A stretch of 64,000 nt of DNA from Chrysogorgia sp. JL179-B06. Lineage: Eukaryota > Cnidaria > Anthozoa > Scleralcyonacea > Chrysogorgiidae. The notes under the pieces were generated by a model, which saw only the letters and a list, made by a program, of their open reading frames with translations, made no database searches and was not told where the DNA came from. The DNA is taken from the NCBI GenBank assembly GCA_035772405.1, contig JAYKKM010000013.1, positions 572,001 through 636,000 of the forward strand, written 5' to 3'. Below are positions 20,685-31,977 of this stretch, in pieces (position 1 is the first letter of the stretch; each line of letters opens with the position of its first letter). The position numbers and the translations under genes were made by a program.

Positions 20685-21672
20685 TCAAAGTACTAGAGAT
20701 GACGGACTTCTACAGTACATCCGTTTAAGAACATCTCTACTCTTTGTTCCCAGCACATTGTGCAGCGCGGCATCCAATTCACATGACCAGCCTCCGAGAA
20801 CATTGATTATGATGTTATACTGTTCCACTGTATATCCGTTATACTGTTGCTTCAGCTCCCACCTCAATGGACCATACTTTAAGATTTGCTCTTCATCTTT
20901 CCGTGCTCGATTATCAATCCATGGACAACTCATTTCTAGCATCAGCACTTGCTTGGATTTATGATTGATTATATGGGCTTCTACTCTGTTGGCTCTCACT
21001 TCCTGATAATCTGGATACACTGGAACGTCCCAGATTGCTTTTACATCTCTATTCTCGTATACCGGCTTCGGCTTCACCGGGGAATACCAGGGTGACCTCA
21101 TCAATAACCTTCAGATCTCCTAGTAGCTCAAAAAACAGAATCTTTAATGCCGCATTATGCCTTGAAAGATACTTATTCTGTGCCAGAGCAGGACAACCAG
21201 CCAAGACGTGGAGATGCTCTTTGGGAACTTACCGCACAATCTGCATAAGACTTCACTTTCCGGGGTAGTGCGAATCTTCTGGCTTGTGTACAATCTTCTT
21301 GGTAACATCTGCTCGTACAGTTCAAACATACCCGCGATGGTGTGCGTCGGGTACATACAGTAGTCCACTCCCTTAGCAACGAGAAGCATCCTTTTCTGCT
21401 TAGATCATCGTCTTCCCACCTCTTTGTTATCAGCTTTCCTTGCCACTTCTGATCTCCAACTATAAGCCATAAAGCTGCATTTCTAAGCACTCCTTTATAT
21501 TCGCCTTACCTTTTCCTGCGGGTATCAGTTCTCTGTTGGCATCACAGCCATATGGATTCGGGTGGTTAAGTTGGATGGTAAGATCGAGTTCCTCGGCATA
21601 TTTGGTAGCCTCTTTAACTAGGGATTGATGTCCCATACTCGCTGATCTCTCCTCAAACTCTCGCACCATCTA
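20685..21672 (-). pseudogene. LINE 3' part with restriction-like endonuclease, broken
   Basis: Reading on the minus strand, a Cys/His block (CRLCGK) is followed by a helical region and then by VLMLEMSCPWIDNRARKDEE and ILKYGPLRWELKQQYNGY. This fits the C-terminal restriction-like endonuclease of R2/NeSL-type non-LTR retrotransposons (an E/D-K-type core with a conserved KY..L..EL). At least two frame changes and stops break it. The reverse transcriptase is missing. A (TTA)n tract adjoins its upstream side. Confidence 0.65.
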
Positions 21673-21711
21673 TATCGTAGGATCCGGATTCTCATACAAC
21701 TTAACTGCAGC

Positions 21712-21713
<2 letters not shown>

Positions 21714-21791
<78 letters not shown>
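21714..21791. repeat. (TTA)n microsatellite
   Basis: Pure trinucleotide tract; on the minus strand it reads (AAT/TAA)n. Confidence 0.95.
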
Positions 21792-21792
<1 letters not shown>

Positions 21793-22604
21793 GAAATGAT
21801 GACTGATTTCACGTCACACTCATTAGAATTTCGGACAAGCAAACCTTTATAGAGCGCCAACGCAACGATCAAATCATAAAACGTTTTGGCATTCGATCAA
21901 CTATTCATTTCATGCATATATATAGGAATCGTATTTGGAGTTAAAGGTATTTAGAACACTATCGCATGGTTGACAGTATCAAAACCTTGCGTAGGTCAAG
22001 TAATAAAACTCCACTCATGCAAAGTTCTAATCATGCATTGTTTATTATAAGTATGCGAAACCAGCTTTAATTAGAAAATACTCGTAAAACATGTGTATTT
22101 CCATTGATGGTACTTCAGTCTTCAGGACTTGTCTTTCTTCATGTCAGATGATGTTGGAATGTGAAACTTACCTAAAGAGGGCACAGTACGGTTGTCAATT
22201 GAGCACGTACTGTAAGTATAGAGTTAATTAGGAATATTTAACTTATAGTGAATTATATACGGATTTTTAGCTTGTGAATCCAGTGGTCAATTACACAATG
22301 GTAATCAGATGGACAACATGTCTTTCTTGGGACAACAACACGAAAAAATGGACTGACATTTACTGCAATGTGGAAGGTGTCCCGGATCATTATTTTGCAT
22401 GCAGGTAATTTGGCAAACATGCCATTTCGAAATTGTTACTATGAACATTACAACTACCAGTTTTAGAAAACAATCTGCCAATTGTATTATGGATTTCTGA
22501 CGAAATACCTGAATAACGGAAGGAATATTACAAAAGTATTTCACGTCTTGGTTTATTCACAGCTAATATCGCTGCATCACGTTTATATGTGGTGTTCAAA
22601 TTAA
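21792..22604. other. Non-coding stretch
   Basis: The segment after the (TTA)n tract (TCACGTCACACTCATTAGAATTTCGG to about 21900) resembles 60375-60480, so it is part of a dispersed repeat. No gene seen. Confidence 0.45.
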
Positions 22605-23053
22605 CTCGCATTCAGTTGTAAAATCACTCTTTTGTTTGAAAGAACTCTCGAAACTATAAAGACTAACCATTTACAACTTTTTCATATCTCACTTCACTCT
22701 TGAGATATTAAGATTTGCTTAATATGTAAATGATCATACTTATGACATCACAATGCATAATGACTTACCATTATCACATGAAATCGTTTGATGATTTGCA
22801 TATTTGATGTGATTGGATACATCCACGCACATGTACCTGCATTTCAAGTGATTTCATTGCATAATTTGAAGGATATATAAGGGTTTTCAATAAGTCATTA
22901 TGCATTGTGATCATTTACATATTAAACAAATCTTAATATATCAAGAGTGAAGTGAGATATGAAAAAGTTGTAAATGGTTAGTCTTTAGAGTTTCAAGATT
23001 TCTTTCAAACAAAAGAGTTATTTTACAACTGAATTTTTCATTGCATAGGCACT
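22605..23053. mobile_element. TTAA foldback element
   Basis: TTAA at 22601-22604 and 23054-23057. The arms share TTCAGTTGTAAAATCACTCT and its near-complement, and CTTCACTCTTGAGATATTAA. It is the same family as 52134-52587; the left tip is diverged, the right tip ends in AGGCACT. Confidence 0.75.
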
Positions 23054-23532
23054 TTAATCGAGGTTATCAAACTAAGTCAATTGAAATTTGAAACTATGTA
23101 TGTACACGCATGTATCCCATGACACTAAACAGGAAAAGTTTCTGGTAGTTTAATTGAATAATGTCAAAGATAAACAACATTCCCTCACAAGTCAGTGTGA
23201 CGTATATGCATAGTTAATAGAGGGTATATGTATGTACTGGTGTTATATACATAGCAAACAGCGAAGTGAGATACGAGAAAGCTGTAAAGGCCAATCTTCA
23301 TAATTTCAAACGTTCTTTCAAATACGAGATTTCTACTTTTCACTTCATATACCCTTTAAATAGCGGCAAAATTTATCAATATGTTATCAATGTTGCATCA
23401 ATATATTATCAATATATATTATCAATAAATAATATTTGGTGTTTCACACGAATGATTAAACTGCATGTTCTTAGGATATATGGTGAAGGAAAATTTCGAA
23501 TTTTGGAATATATACATTTTGGAATATATATA

Positions 23533-23690
23533 TTCTCGGCAACCGCCTCCGTAGCTCAGTGATCAGAGCACTGCACCAGCATCGCAGGGTCGCGGGTTCA
23601 ATTCCAGCCGAAAGGCCTTGATATTGCATTTTTTGCAACTGGTCCCGGTTTGGTCTTAAAATGAATATATTCCAACACTCGAAATTTTAC
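23533..23690 (+). mobile_element. tRNA-derived SINE
   Basis: From 23544 the head reads CCTCCGTAGCTCAGTGATCA, with B box GGGTTCAATTCC, then GCAACTGGTCCCGGTTTGG and ACTCGAAATTTTAC. It is truncated at the 3' side compared with 14231-14448. Confidence 0.8.
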
Positions 23691-24847
23691 TATATATCAA
23701 TATATTGACGATACTATATTGTCGTATCATTAACAACTATATAATATGTTATCATCAACGACTATTAACGACTATTTACCAAGGTCGAACCTGTCTGCCT
23801 GCCTATAATGCACTATGGAATAATTTTAAAACTCCGAGGCTGTGATTTCTAAACTTATGACATAGCCATGAATAATGAATGTCCTGAGCAACTTTACAAT
23901 ACCAGTCCAAATTTAAACTTGCGTTTAAACGCACGAATATGCGCCAGGATGCCTTAAACTCGACAGTTCAATTCGTAGTATACTTGTTGTTTGTTGTTAA
24001 TTTGATGGATTGAGTTTAAAAAACGAGGTAATTATTGCATATACACTATGGTGAATTTTTCCAAACTTGATACTGTTAATACTGTTAATGTGGACTGGTT
24101 TCCTAAAATTGAACAACATCTCCAGTTCTTTTTAAAGGAGTACTCGAGTCAAAATACAAGTGGAGTTCATATGAAAGATATTACTGACTTTAGTTTATTC
24201 CCAAAGTTTCAGCTTTCAAATCAATTAAGTTACGAAGATAGCGCAAGTTGAAGTTGGGGAGTTTGTCCAATTTCGACGCCATATTTGTTCTCAAATATGA
24301 CGTCACTGAGTGCTTCTATCTCGTATTATGCCAAAGAAGATCCTCTGCTTTCCCGCACGTGGAAGTAAATAGTTTATTTCGACTAATTCGCCTCCGAAGA
24401 GCATTCACAACAACTATCAATATGTGATCGCCATAAAAGCAACTCCACTGCCGGTAAAGAGGGTCATCACGTAGCTAGTAGAAGCTAATTTTTGATTGCC
24501 TGTTGGTTACTAACCATCATATAACAAGATCCTAACCTGTGGGGCGTATTAAGAACCGTGTAAAGAAGTACTCAATGACGTCATATTTCCAAAACAAATA
24601 TGGCGTTAAAATTCTCCAATTTTGAAAAAATGCTGAAACTGTGGGAATAAACTAAAGTCAGTAAAATCTTTCATATAAATTTCATTTGTATTTTAGCTGG
24701 AGTACTGTTGGAACCTTTCTGCAAAACGATGTAATTGTTTTACTCTGTCAGGGTAGTTTGTCACTCGTTAAACAAACTGGATTTTCTACAATTGTTGTGA
24801 ATTAAATGATGTTAATTTACACTCTCGACAACTTTTTCTTATTTCAG
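23691..24847. repeat. Foldback element region upstream of first polycystin exon
   Basis: Between about 24138 and 24712 long arms face each other (GTTTATTCCCAAAGTTTCAG against CTGAAACTGTGGGAATAAAC, and TATGACGTCACTGAGT against ACTCAATGACGTCATA). The short open frame at 24048 lies in the arm and is not called. No other feature seen. Confidence 0.6.
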
Positions 24848-24925
24848 TTGTTCGAAAATTCCATCGCGATTGATAGCTACCACGAAAACCTCGTCATACA
24901 GCTTTGAAAAAACGCCAATTTCAAG
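24848..24925 (+). CDS. Polycystin-1-like gene, exon 1 of those visible
   Basis: It is bounded by TTATTTCAG and GTAAGG. It encodes a short segment (KIPSRLIATTKTSSYSFEKT) that joins in phase (2+1) to the next exon just before its transmembrane helix. In polycystin-1 proteins this position is between the GPS/GAIN region and the first membrane span. By itself it would not be recognisable; the phase match and position support it. Upstream exons should lie in the window or to its left but I could not identify them. Confidence 0.55.
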
Positions 24926-25057
24926 GTAAGGTTACAAAAAAGGTTTTATAAAGGGAATATTCTCCTTCCTCTTCTTGTGTTTGTCCGTCCGTCTGTCTGT
25001 TGTCCTGGTAGTTGTTAAGTTTTACTATTGAAACATGTGACAGAGGCGTAGGAAGCG

Positions 25058-25088
<31 letters not shown>

Positions 25089-25099
25089 GGGGGGGGGGG
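25058..25099. repeat. (GT)n followed by G run
   Basis: A GT dinucleotide tract runs into about 17 G. The surroundings to 25580 contain a low-complexity inverted segment with runs of C near 25543. Confidence 0.85.
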
Positions 25100-25647
25100 G
25101 GCTTTAGCCCCAAAACATTTTAAATGGGGTGCTGAGCCCCCCCAAAAAAATCAGGCAAGTGCTAAATTTAATGGTTTTTTCCAATTGTATTAGTATGACT
25201 ATATAGAGGTTATGAGAGAAGCTACTTAAGATAATCTACCTACAGGCTCCATCTACGCGAGATTTCACAAACGGGTGTAGCCTGAATAGCCTGAAGTGTT
25301 GTTAGATTGGTCCCAGACCCTTGTCAGTACTAGTCGCAAAAATGGAAGCACCTGGTAAGAGGCAGCAGGCAAACTTGGATTCATTTGAACTATGCTCGCT
25401 GTAGAATAATATAGAAGAAAATATTTGCTAAAATTGCTGCAAATTGTCTTTCCGAGCTTCTAGATTTCAAAATTTTGCGGGGGAGGACCCCCGGACCTAC
25501 CCCGTAGATGCGGTCACCGATTACCTGCTTGTCGACTTCAGCCCCCCCCCCCCCCCTCCCCAAACTTTAAGTTTTTGCCACGCCTCTGACATGTGACTGA
25601 CTAGCATTTAAAAATACAATCTTAAACGTCTTCTCTTGTCGTTTTAG

Positions 25648-25800
25648 AGAGACTAATACAGTGATGCGGACTGTCGTTCTGGTGCTTTCTGCAATTTACG
25701 TTAGTGCGCTCATATTCCTCTACATTTTTGAAAGACAAGAACAAATAAGGAAAAGAAGCTTTATCGTGTTGACGCCTAGTGATCCATCTCACACTCACGA
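25648..25800 (+). CDS. Polycystin-1-like exon with first transmembrane helix
   Basis: It is bounded by GTTTTAG and GTGAGT. The reading is a hydrophobic helix (VVLVLSAIYVSALIFLYIF) followed by a basic stretch (ERQEQIRKRSF) and LTPSDPSHTHE. This is the layout before the PLAT domain in polycystin-1/PKD1L proteins. It ends in phase 2 and continues with the exon at 50287. The intron between them is 24.5 kb and holds element B. Polycystins are large membrane proteins with mechanosensory and signalling roles, often in cilia. Confidence 0.8.
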
Positions 25801-25873
25801 GTGAGTAACCCTACAAATTAACTATGGAAACACGACTACTCTGGTTTTCGCTACCAATCCCGGATCCTGTTAA

Positions 25874-26335
25874 AGTGCCTATAACGTCAAAATATTTTAT
25901 TGTCTTATTTGGAAGAACTTTTAAAACGATAAAGTAACTTATTTTGAAGATTTTTGCTTCTTCCCTTTTTTTAAATATTTTAGTTTGTTTGATATGCACA
26001 ATTCTGGAATTTCGTCACACGCATAATGACTAACCGGAGAAGTTTGTGTACTGTATCACTTTCATTCTCAAACGAAATCCTTTAAAATCAAGAAGTTTGG
26101 TGTTGTGGGAGAAACACGCGCACATGTTATCCACACTTCAGTGTTTTCATTTCATGAAGGCTAAGATATATAACATTCTCTGATAAGTCATTATGCATGT
26201 GTGACGAAATTCCAGACATTTGCATATCAAACAAACTGAAATATATCAAAAACAAAGCGAAGAAACGAAATCTTCAAAAGAAGTTACTTTATCATTTTAA
26301 AAGTTCTTCCAAATAAAATTGACGTTATAGGCACT
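25874..26335. mobile_element. TTAA foldback element
   Basis: Left TTAA at 25870-25873, then AGTGCCTATAACGTCAA; the right arm ends TTGACGTTATAGGCACT, followed by TTAG (a degraded TTAA). It shares arm sequence with 17973-18534. Confidence 0.75.
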
Positions 26336-26771
26336 TTAGAAGGTATTCTCTATCTTTTGGTTAGAATTGAGAGCTTTCTTCACAGCATTTGTACAAGAGA
26401 AGGGGCTCAAAATAGTATTCACATCAGTTATATTTTCCCGCTTGTCATCTGCCATATATATATTGATATTAGAGATAAGGTTATAGTGTCTATGAAGTGA
26501 AAAACTCGCTACCATTTTCTTGGCTTTAATGAACAGAGAAGCGCGCCAGGAGCATTCGTTGAAAAGTTTAATTGAATCTTGTGCATAATTTTCGTTTTGG
26601 CATGGTTAATCCATTTTTTGAGATATCTGAATGCTCGGTTCGAGGTCCTGATGACGTATGCATGAGATGTACAACTATGCATAATAACAATAGATTGTGG
26701 AATATTAGTCCATCTGCGTACGCCATTAATTCCGTTTATTATATAGATCCTAGCATTTCACTATTTTTTAA

Positions 26772-27091
26772 AGTGCATATAACGTCTGTGGGGATTTGAC
26801 ATATTTGTAATCTATGGATTCTCCTGAGACAAATTGTAATATATCTTGTCAGCTGAAAATTTCATCTTTATAAACTTTTTACTGTTAAAGTTGACGGAAG
26901 TGATGTCATTGCTGGCATCTGTCTACATGAAAACCTATTTACAGATGCCCGCTATGACGTCATTTCCGTCAACTTTAACAGAAAAACGTCTATGAAGATG
27001 AAATTTTCGGCTGACAAGATATATTACAATTTGTCTCAGGCGAATCCATAGATTACATATATGTTAAATTCCCACAGACGTTATATGCACT
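26772..27091. mobile_element. TTAA foldback element
   Basis: TTAA at 26768-26771 and 27092-27095 flank a 320-bp near-perfect palindrome starting AGTGCATATAACGTCTGTG and ending CACAGACGTTATATGCACT. It lies only 85 bp left of element B. Confidence 0.85.
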
Positions 27092-27180
27092 TTAACATTA
27101 AACTTACCTCTCATCCCTTGGTAACTACATGTAGGGCAATGTATTTGCTTGTTAGGGTAAGGTATTTGCTCGTCAGGACG

Positions 27181-27710
27181 AGTAGTATAGAGACTGGCGG
27201 TGCGGGCTCAGTCAACGCCAACCGCAATATAAACGCCAAAACATCACCAAATTTGTGTCGAGCCACAACTCGGCAATGTTTTGGTACTCACGTTTTATAA
27301 TCGACGTTGGTGAGCTCGCAGCGCTAGTCTCTGTGCTATTATGGTAATCGTTAGTCAATCTAAACACCCCTCCCACGTTTTCTACTAGGTTGATGCCAAA
27401 TATTAAAAAAATCACAACTTTCGCTAAACTTTACACCATTTCAGCCATATTTAAAAAAAATAGAGAGCGTCGTTTCAAAATTCTCACAAATTTATGTCAA
27501 ATTACATTTAGGAAAAAATAGAAAGTGTCATTTCAACATTTTCGCGTGTTAAAAAATAAAATGTGGTACGAGCTCACTCCCACATATTAAAAAATAGAGA
27601 GTGTCATTTCAACCGACGCGTTCTGCTGTTGTCTCAATTCACGCGCGAAAAAAAACCACTAGATTTTGATTCTAGTGGTGATGTTTTATCCAAGTGGATA
27701 GCGAAATGGT
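27181..27710. repeat. Left TIR of element B with terminal palindrome
   Basis: The outer 160 bp (27181-27340) are an imperfect palindrome: AGTAGTATAGAGACTGGCG faces CGCTAGTCTCTGTGCTATT. Near the inner end is a small hairpin (CCACTAGATTTTGATTCTAGTGG is mirrored around its T run). It stops 54 bp from the PolB stop codon. Confidence 0.9.
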
Positions 27711-27764
27711 GCTCTTTTGATTGGCTAACAACGTTGACTAACAAATAGCCAGTCGTTTTGCGAA

Positions 27765-30700
27765 TTAGTCCGTTTGCTCACTGTTTTCAGTGGTGTCTCT
27801 CACTACAATGTTTTTGTGACCATACGCGTAGGAGTCAATACCATTTTCTAAAAGGTATCGTTTATCGTCGAAGCAGGATAGCGATACTTTATTAATTTCG
27901 TAGCTACCGAGCTGATGTTTGACACTTCTAATGGTCTTCATTGTGTGTCGCAACTGTTTCTGCTCGAGTAACACGCTTTTGTAATCTTCGTGTCTGATTA
28001 CCTTTTTAATTATATTTTTTCTAATACCTTTAGCGGTTTTCCCACCGCCTCCACCCTCTTTCAAATAGCTGTACATTTTACTGCGCAACCCGACGAACTC
28101 AACAATTGACGTTCCAGCGCACTCGTCCTTCATCTTCCCAATAACTTTCTTATTCTCTCTAAAAAAGAATGGGCTGTCTGCAGGATAGTCGCTATTGTCG
28201 AACTTTTCGCACTCCATCATAAAGTCGGAATAAACGTCGTCAGTTTTGATTGAGTACAACAGACTGTCAGTGTCAGTGAAGTGCAATCTACAGGTGTCGC
28301 TAGAGTACTTTTTCATAATATAATTGTAGTGAAAATTGTACATCAGCGTTTTACTCAAGTCTAGTATGCACATACCCACATATGCAGGTCTATTTAGTGT
28401 CAACGTTTCTTTAACTTTGTGGACAGCAACTAAGTTCTCGCTAAATATCTTGCAAGACACAAACGTTGGCTTTGAGACAAGCTTTTTAAATTTCTCCGCA
28501 GTGGTCACTAATCTTACGTCCACACGCTTCCTCAAGTTTTCCATCGTTTTTCCGAACACACTGTTGTTCATCAACTTGAAGAAGTCCTTCTCAAAAGCGT
28601 TCTTAGCCGCAGTTCTTTTGACTGTGTTAAAGTCGATGTACTTGCCTAGCCACTTAGACTGGTCAAACTGTAGGACCCTATGAATCTTATTGATTTTTAA
28701 TCCAAGATCCATGTACAACTGCAGATTTCCGTAGTGACACACATACTTTTTTTTGTCCATCAAATTAGTCACCAGCTTCTTCACACCACCAACACTCACG
28801 TTAAACTTATTTTTGATTTTCGTGCAGTACTCCGACAACATGTCAACAGTTATCTCCATCTTCTCAGGAGCCACCGGGTAATCGTTGTGTAGGTCATGCA
28901 AATGGTCTGGATACTCCAAGTCGACTTCAAGCAGCAACCCCTTTTTACTATTGTTGTGATAGTCGCATAGATTAACCTTTTTTATTTCTTTCTTAGTCAA
29001 CCACTTGAAGCCACCCGTAGGTAGACTTCGACTCATTGCCCATCCGTACAAATTGTTGGCATCAAGGTACATCAAATACTTCGACTCTTGCGCTTTATCA
29101 TACCCCTTCATGTACTTATTATTCGCCACGCCATGTCTGTTGCATATGTAGCTCACACCACCACGCATACCCATTTCTACGAACTGGAACATGTCAATGT
29201 CGGACAATAATTCTAGTTCCACTCCAGTCATCTTTAGCATGGCGTCCCAAGCCAATCCGGGCGATGTAAAATAATGACACGGGTCTAATTTATACTCGCG
29301 ATGGCATGTCTTTCTAAAGTTCTCAAAAACGTCGGCAAGCAAGAGCACGTCACTTTTCAAATACAGGTCGTGATACCCACCCATGTTTTCAACGTCGAGG
29401 TAGTCCCACACATCGCAAGCACGCTCATGCATTTCTTCCGTAATATCTTCGTCATTCAGAATATTGTAAAAGTCCTTTTTGGAGGGTAGCTCGCGTTCGT
29501 CGAATTTATCAAAGGAGTCCATATAATCATAGGGATAGACCCCCTTTCTTGTCATAAGTGCCAACCCCTCATCGCGAAACACTTCTGACGTGTATTTGAA
29601 AGCGTCCCTTGGTAGGTTCCTCACCAAGTTGTCTAGACCACTACTCATGAACTGAAAGCTATCCAAGAATACCAAGTTTTTTCCAAGCATGAACGCCATG
29701 TACTTCTCCATGTTGTTCGGTATCACGTTTATGTCTTGACCAAACTTACCAATCTCCTGCATAATGAAATGACTATCGTAGCCACGTAAGTTATGAAAGA
29801 TCACAGGAATTTTGTCAGTCAACTTAAAGTTCACGTTACACTGACGATGTGCAGACCCTCTGTACTTACCTGACACGTGACAGTGGTCTCTCACTCTAAC
29901 GTCAGCACCAGTGTACTCAACACTGCAAATATGACAACTCTTAGCCTCGTCAAAGTTCTTCTTATCGGCATCAGTCAGTATCATTTCTTTGTTAAAGTGA
30001 CTCTCAGATGTCTCTTTACAATATTCGACAATTTCTAACATCTCCCCAACGAACTTGTTGACTGCGTTTTCACCACGATACACTTTCACTGGCTTACTGT
30101 ACTCATTGTCATAGCAACAAACCAGTTTATACCCATAGCCGCAGTCAACATGCCTCTGGTAAGCATTTGTGTAGCTACACTCGCTTGATAGCCTTGTTGT
30201 GTGCACCTTCTGTGTGATAGCCTCGAAGTCTGCATACACCACAAATGGTACATTTAATTGTCTGCTAAAATTCTCGTATTTCACTTTCGCACCTTTTTGC
30301 GGCATTTTAATAGCTTGCTTCCCATTAATGACCAAACATACTTCCACATGGCGTTCGAGCACGTCCGCTCGGGTAAAACACTGCAAACAATACCTACAAA
30401 AGTGCTTTCTCGCCTCATGCTTTGTCTGCCGGTGCATGAATTTGTTGAAGTCACGAATATACACATAATGCTTGTTGCCCACGTCATTGGTTATCAACAA
30501 TAGGTCCATATGGTCAGGGTACGCTTCCTTAGAAACGTACACAGGGAATGGCTGCTTATCTTCATACCCAAAAACATTTATGCTAATATCGTTCGCCTTT
30601 TCGATCTTGTTGTAGTCTTTGAGTGCGACTGGGAAGTCGATTCCGTCATAATTCAGCTCACTGACATGTTTGACGTACTTTGACGTTCTGTCAGAGTTTT

Positions 30701-31376
30701 TTCCAACAGGAAATTTGTGTGCGAGGTGGCACCATCTAAAGCACTCGTTGTCATCATCGTTATTTACATTTATCAGACCCTTCATACTGTTGCACAGCTC
30801 CTTTGGCAACGCAATGTAGCTACTCCCATGCAAAGGTCTGTAGATAGCGACATTAACGTAGTGTGCATCTATTTTGTCGATAGTCCATCCAGACCCCTCA
30901 GATAACCACCCAGCTATCCGCGTCAAAATCTGCTCCGATCCACGATTGGCGACACCCTCGATGTCGTGCTCGTTAATGACGACGAACGTTTCGCTGTTAA
31001 AGTAGGCAGTTTTGTATGTGGTCTTATCAAGTTCTAAAACTTTCTCAAAAGTGACCTTGACTGTCTCTACCACTTTCATTCCGTTGGTCTCACCTAATTC
31101 ACGTCTCAAAAGGTTAGTGACAGCACTTCTACTACCATTTACCTGATCAATGTCTCTGTCGTCAATTACTTCGACTCCATAGGACCTTGTGAACCCTCTC
31201 AGTGCTCGATCCAACAGATGCGTTGACGGTGCGAGGTCTTCGACTAGACGTTGTCCCTCCTGATCTCTAAAGAAGCCGTGAACGTTGGTCGCTTCATCTG
31301 TTAGCGAATCGACAACGGCTGCGCTCGTCTTATGCGCCCGTCTTTTTGTCAGTGGGTTTTTCGCAGCCTGACTCAT
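27765..31376 (-). CDS. polB: DNA polymerase B, protein-primed type (1203 aa)
   Basis: It replicates the element's linear DNA. Motifs in order: C2H2-like finger (FCRYCLQCF, about 329), Exo I YADFEA (about 382), an endonuclease VII-like Cys/His block (CHICSVEY to HRQC, about 480-510), Exo II HNLRGYDS (about 530), Exo III YLKSDVLLLADVF (about 675), polymerase motif A with DANNLYGW (about 774), motif B KLMNNSVFGK (about 939) and motif C FTDTDSLLY (about 1035). All key acidic residues are present. The first 150 residues are unassigned and could hold a terminal protein. GTAGTATA lies upstream of the ATG. Confidence 0.95.
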   Translation of the reverse strand: MSQAAKNPLTKRRAHKTSAAVVDSLTDEATNVHGFFRDQEGQRLVEDLAPSTHLLDRALRGFTRSYGVEVIDDRDIDQVNGSRSAVTNLLRRELGETNGMKVVETVKVTFEKVLELDKTTYKTAYFNSETFVVINEHDIEGVANRGSEQILTRIAGWLSEGSGWTIDKIDAHYVNVAIYRPLHGSSYIALPKELCNSMKGLINVNNDDDNECFRWCHLAHKFPVGKNSDRTSKYVKHVSELNYDGIDFPVALKDYNKIEKANDISINVFGYEDKQPFPVYVSKEAYPDHMDLLLITNDVGNKHYVYIRDFNKFMHRQTKHEARKHFCRYCLQCFTRADVLERHVEVCLVINGKQAIKMPQKGAKVKYENFSRQLNVPFVVYADFEAITQKVHTTRLSSECSYTNAYQRHVDCGYGYKLVCCYDNEYSKPVKVYRGENAVNKFVGEMLEIVEYCKETSESHFNKEMILTDADKKNFDEAKSCHICSVEYTGADVRVRDHCHVSGKYRGSAHRQCNVNFKLTDKIPVIFHNLRGYDSHFIMQEIGKFGQDINVIPNNMEKYMAFMLGKNLVFLDSFQFMSSGLDNLVRNLPRDAFKYTSEVFRDEGLALMTRKGVYPYDYMDSFDKFDERELPSKKDFYNILNDEDITEEMHERACDVWDYLDVENMGGYHDLYLKSDVLLLADVFENFRKTCHREYKLDPCHYFTSPGLAWDAMLKMTGVELELLSDIDMFQFVEMGMRGGVSYICNRHGVANNKYMKGYDKAQESKYLMYLDANNLYGWAMSRSLPTGGFKWLTKKEIKKVNLCDYHNNSKKGLLLEVDLEYPDHLHDLHNDYPVAPEKMEITVDMLSEYCTKIKNKFNVSVGGVKKLVTNLMDKKKYVCHYGNLQLYMDLGLKINKIHRVLQFDQSKWLGKYIDFNTVKRTAAKNAFEKDFFKLMNNSVFGKTMENLRKRVDVRLVTTAEKFKKLVSKPTFVSCKIFSENLVAVHKVKETLTLNRPAYVGMCILDLSKTLMYNFHYNYIMKKYSSDTCRLHFTDTDSLLYSIKTDDVYSDFMMECEKFDNSDYPADSPFFFRENKKVIGKMKDECAGTSIVEFVGLRSKMYSYLKEGGGGGKTAKGIRKNIIKKVIRHEDYKSVLLEQKQLRHTMKTIRSVKHQLGSYEINKVSLSCFDDKRYLLENGIDSYAYGHKNIVVRDTTENSEQTD

Positions 31377-31389
31377 TGGCTTCTATATA

Positions 31390-31950
31390 CTACACTTGTT
31401 TTTTCCTAAACCACTCGTCGTAATAATTGTCGCCACTTTCACACCATCCCAGCTTTGGGTACACCACCCCAAACAAATTGTCGTCGAACAAGTCTTTCAA
31501 CTTCCCGTCTTTGAGGTCTGACACCTTCTTGAGTGTCTTAACTCGTCTTCTATGACACAACCTAATAATGTAGTATCCATATCTGCTGACATTTCTACCC
31601 TTGATCAAATTGCATGAGTGCAGCGCATTGACAACTTTCAGGAAGTCCTCTTTTATCAACTCAAGGTGCTCACCCTTCACAACATTCCGTAGTCTCCTCC
31701 CCATCCACCAAGACCGTTTGTGAACGCTTTTTAGTCGCGTGAGTCTCATGTCGCTGTAACTCTGAGTGTAACCCCATTCGATGTCGCCACACTTTGGACA
31801 CGCGTACCCACCGCAGTCACTTAGATGTTTCACAACGTCGCAATCCGAGCAGTAGTAAAGCCTGGAGGTGTCTCCACACTTAACTTGCGTCTCATTCGCG
31901 ATTTCATCAATTGTGTAACCATAGCTCATCTGCCTCATAAGTTTGTCCAT
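31390..31950 (-). CDS. Zinc-ribbon protein, possibly VLTF3-like (186 aa)
   Basis: It is the counterpart of 7320-7898. The zinc ribbon is YYCSDC and YACPKCGD; then the basic region RSWWMGRRLRNVVKGEHL and RYGYYIIRLCHRRR. It ends WFRKKQV, shorter than the element A copy. The ATG at 31950 follows GGAGTAGTATAAGAGTG. The gene lies 13 bp upstream of PolB on the same strand. Late-gene transcription is the suggested role if the VLTF3 link holds. Confidence 0.5.
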   Translation of the reverse strand: MDKLMRQMSYGYTIDEIANETQVKCGDTSRLYYCSDCDVVKHLSDCGGYACPKCGDIEWGYTQSYSDMRLTRLKSVHKRSWWMGRRLRNVVKGEHLELIKEDFLKVVNALHSCNLIKGRNVSRYGYYIIRLCHRRRVKTLKKVSDLKDGKLKDLFDDNLFGVVYPKLGWCESGDNYYDEWFRKKQV

Positions 31951-31977
31951 CACTCTTATACTACTCCAACATTTTTT

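Noticed and set aside
24048..24251. 67-residue frame upstream of the first polycystin exon
   Set aside because: It lies in a foldback arm and its complement recurs at 24600-24710.
27563..27748. Short frames inside both TIRs
   Set aside because: They are present because the TIRs are identical; no conserved protein feature and the element A TIR does not keep them.
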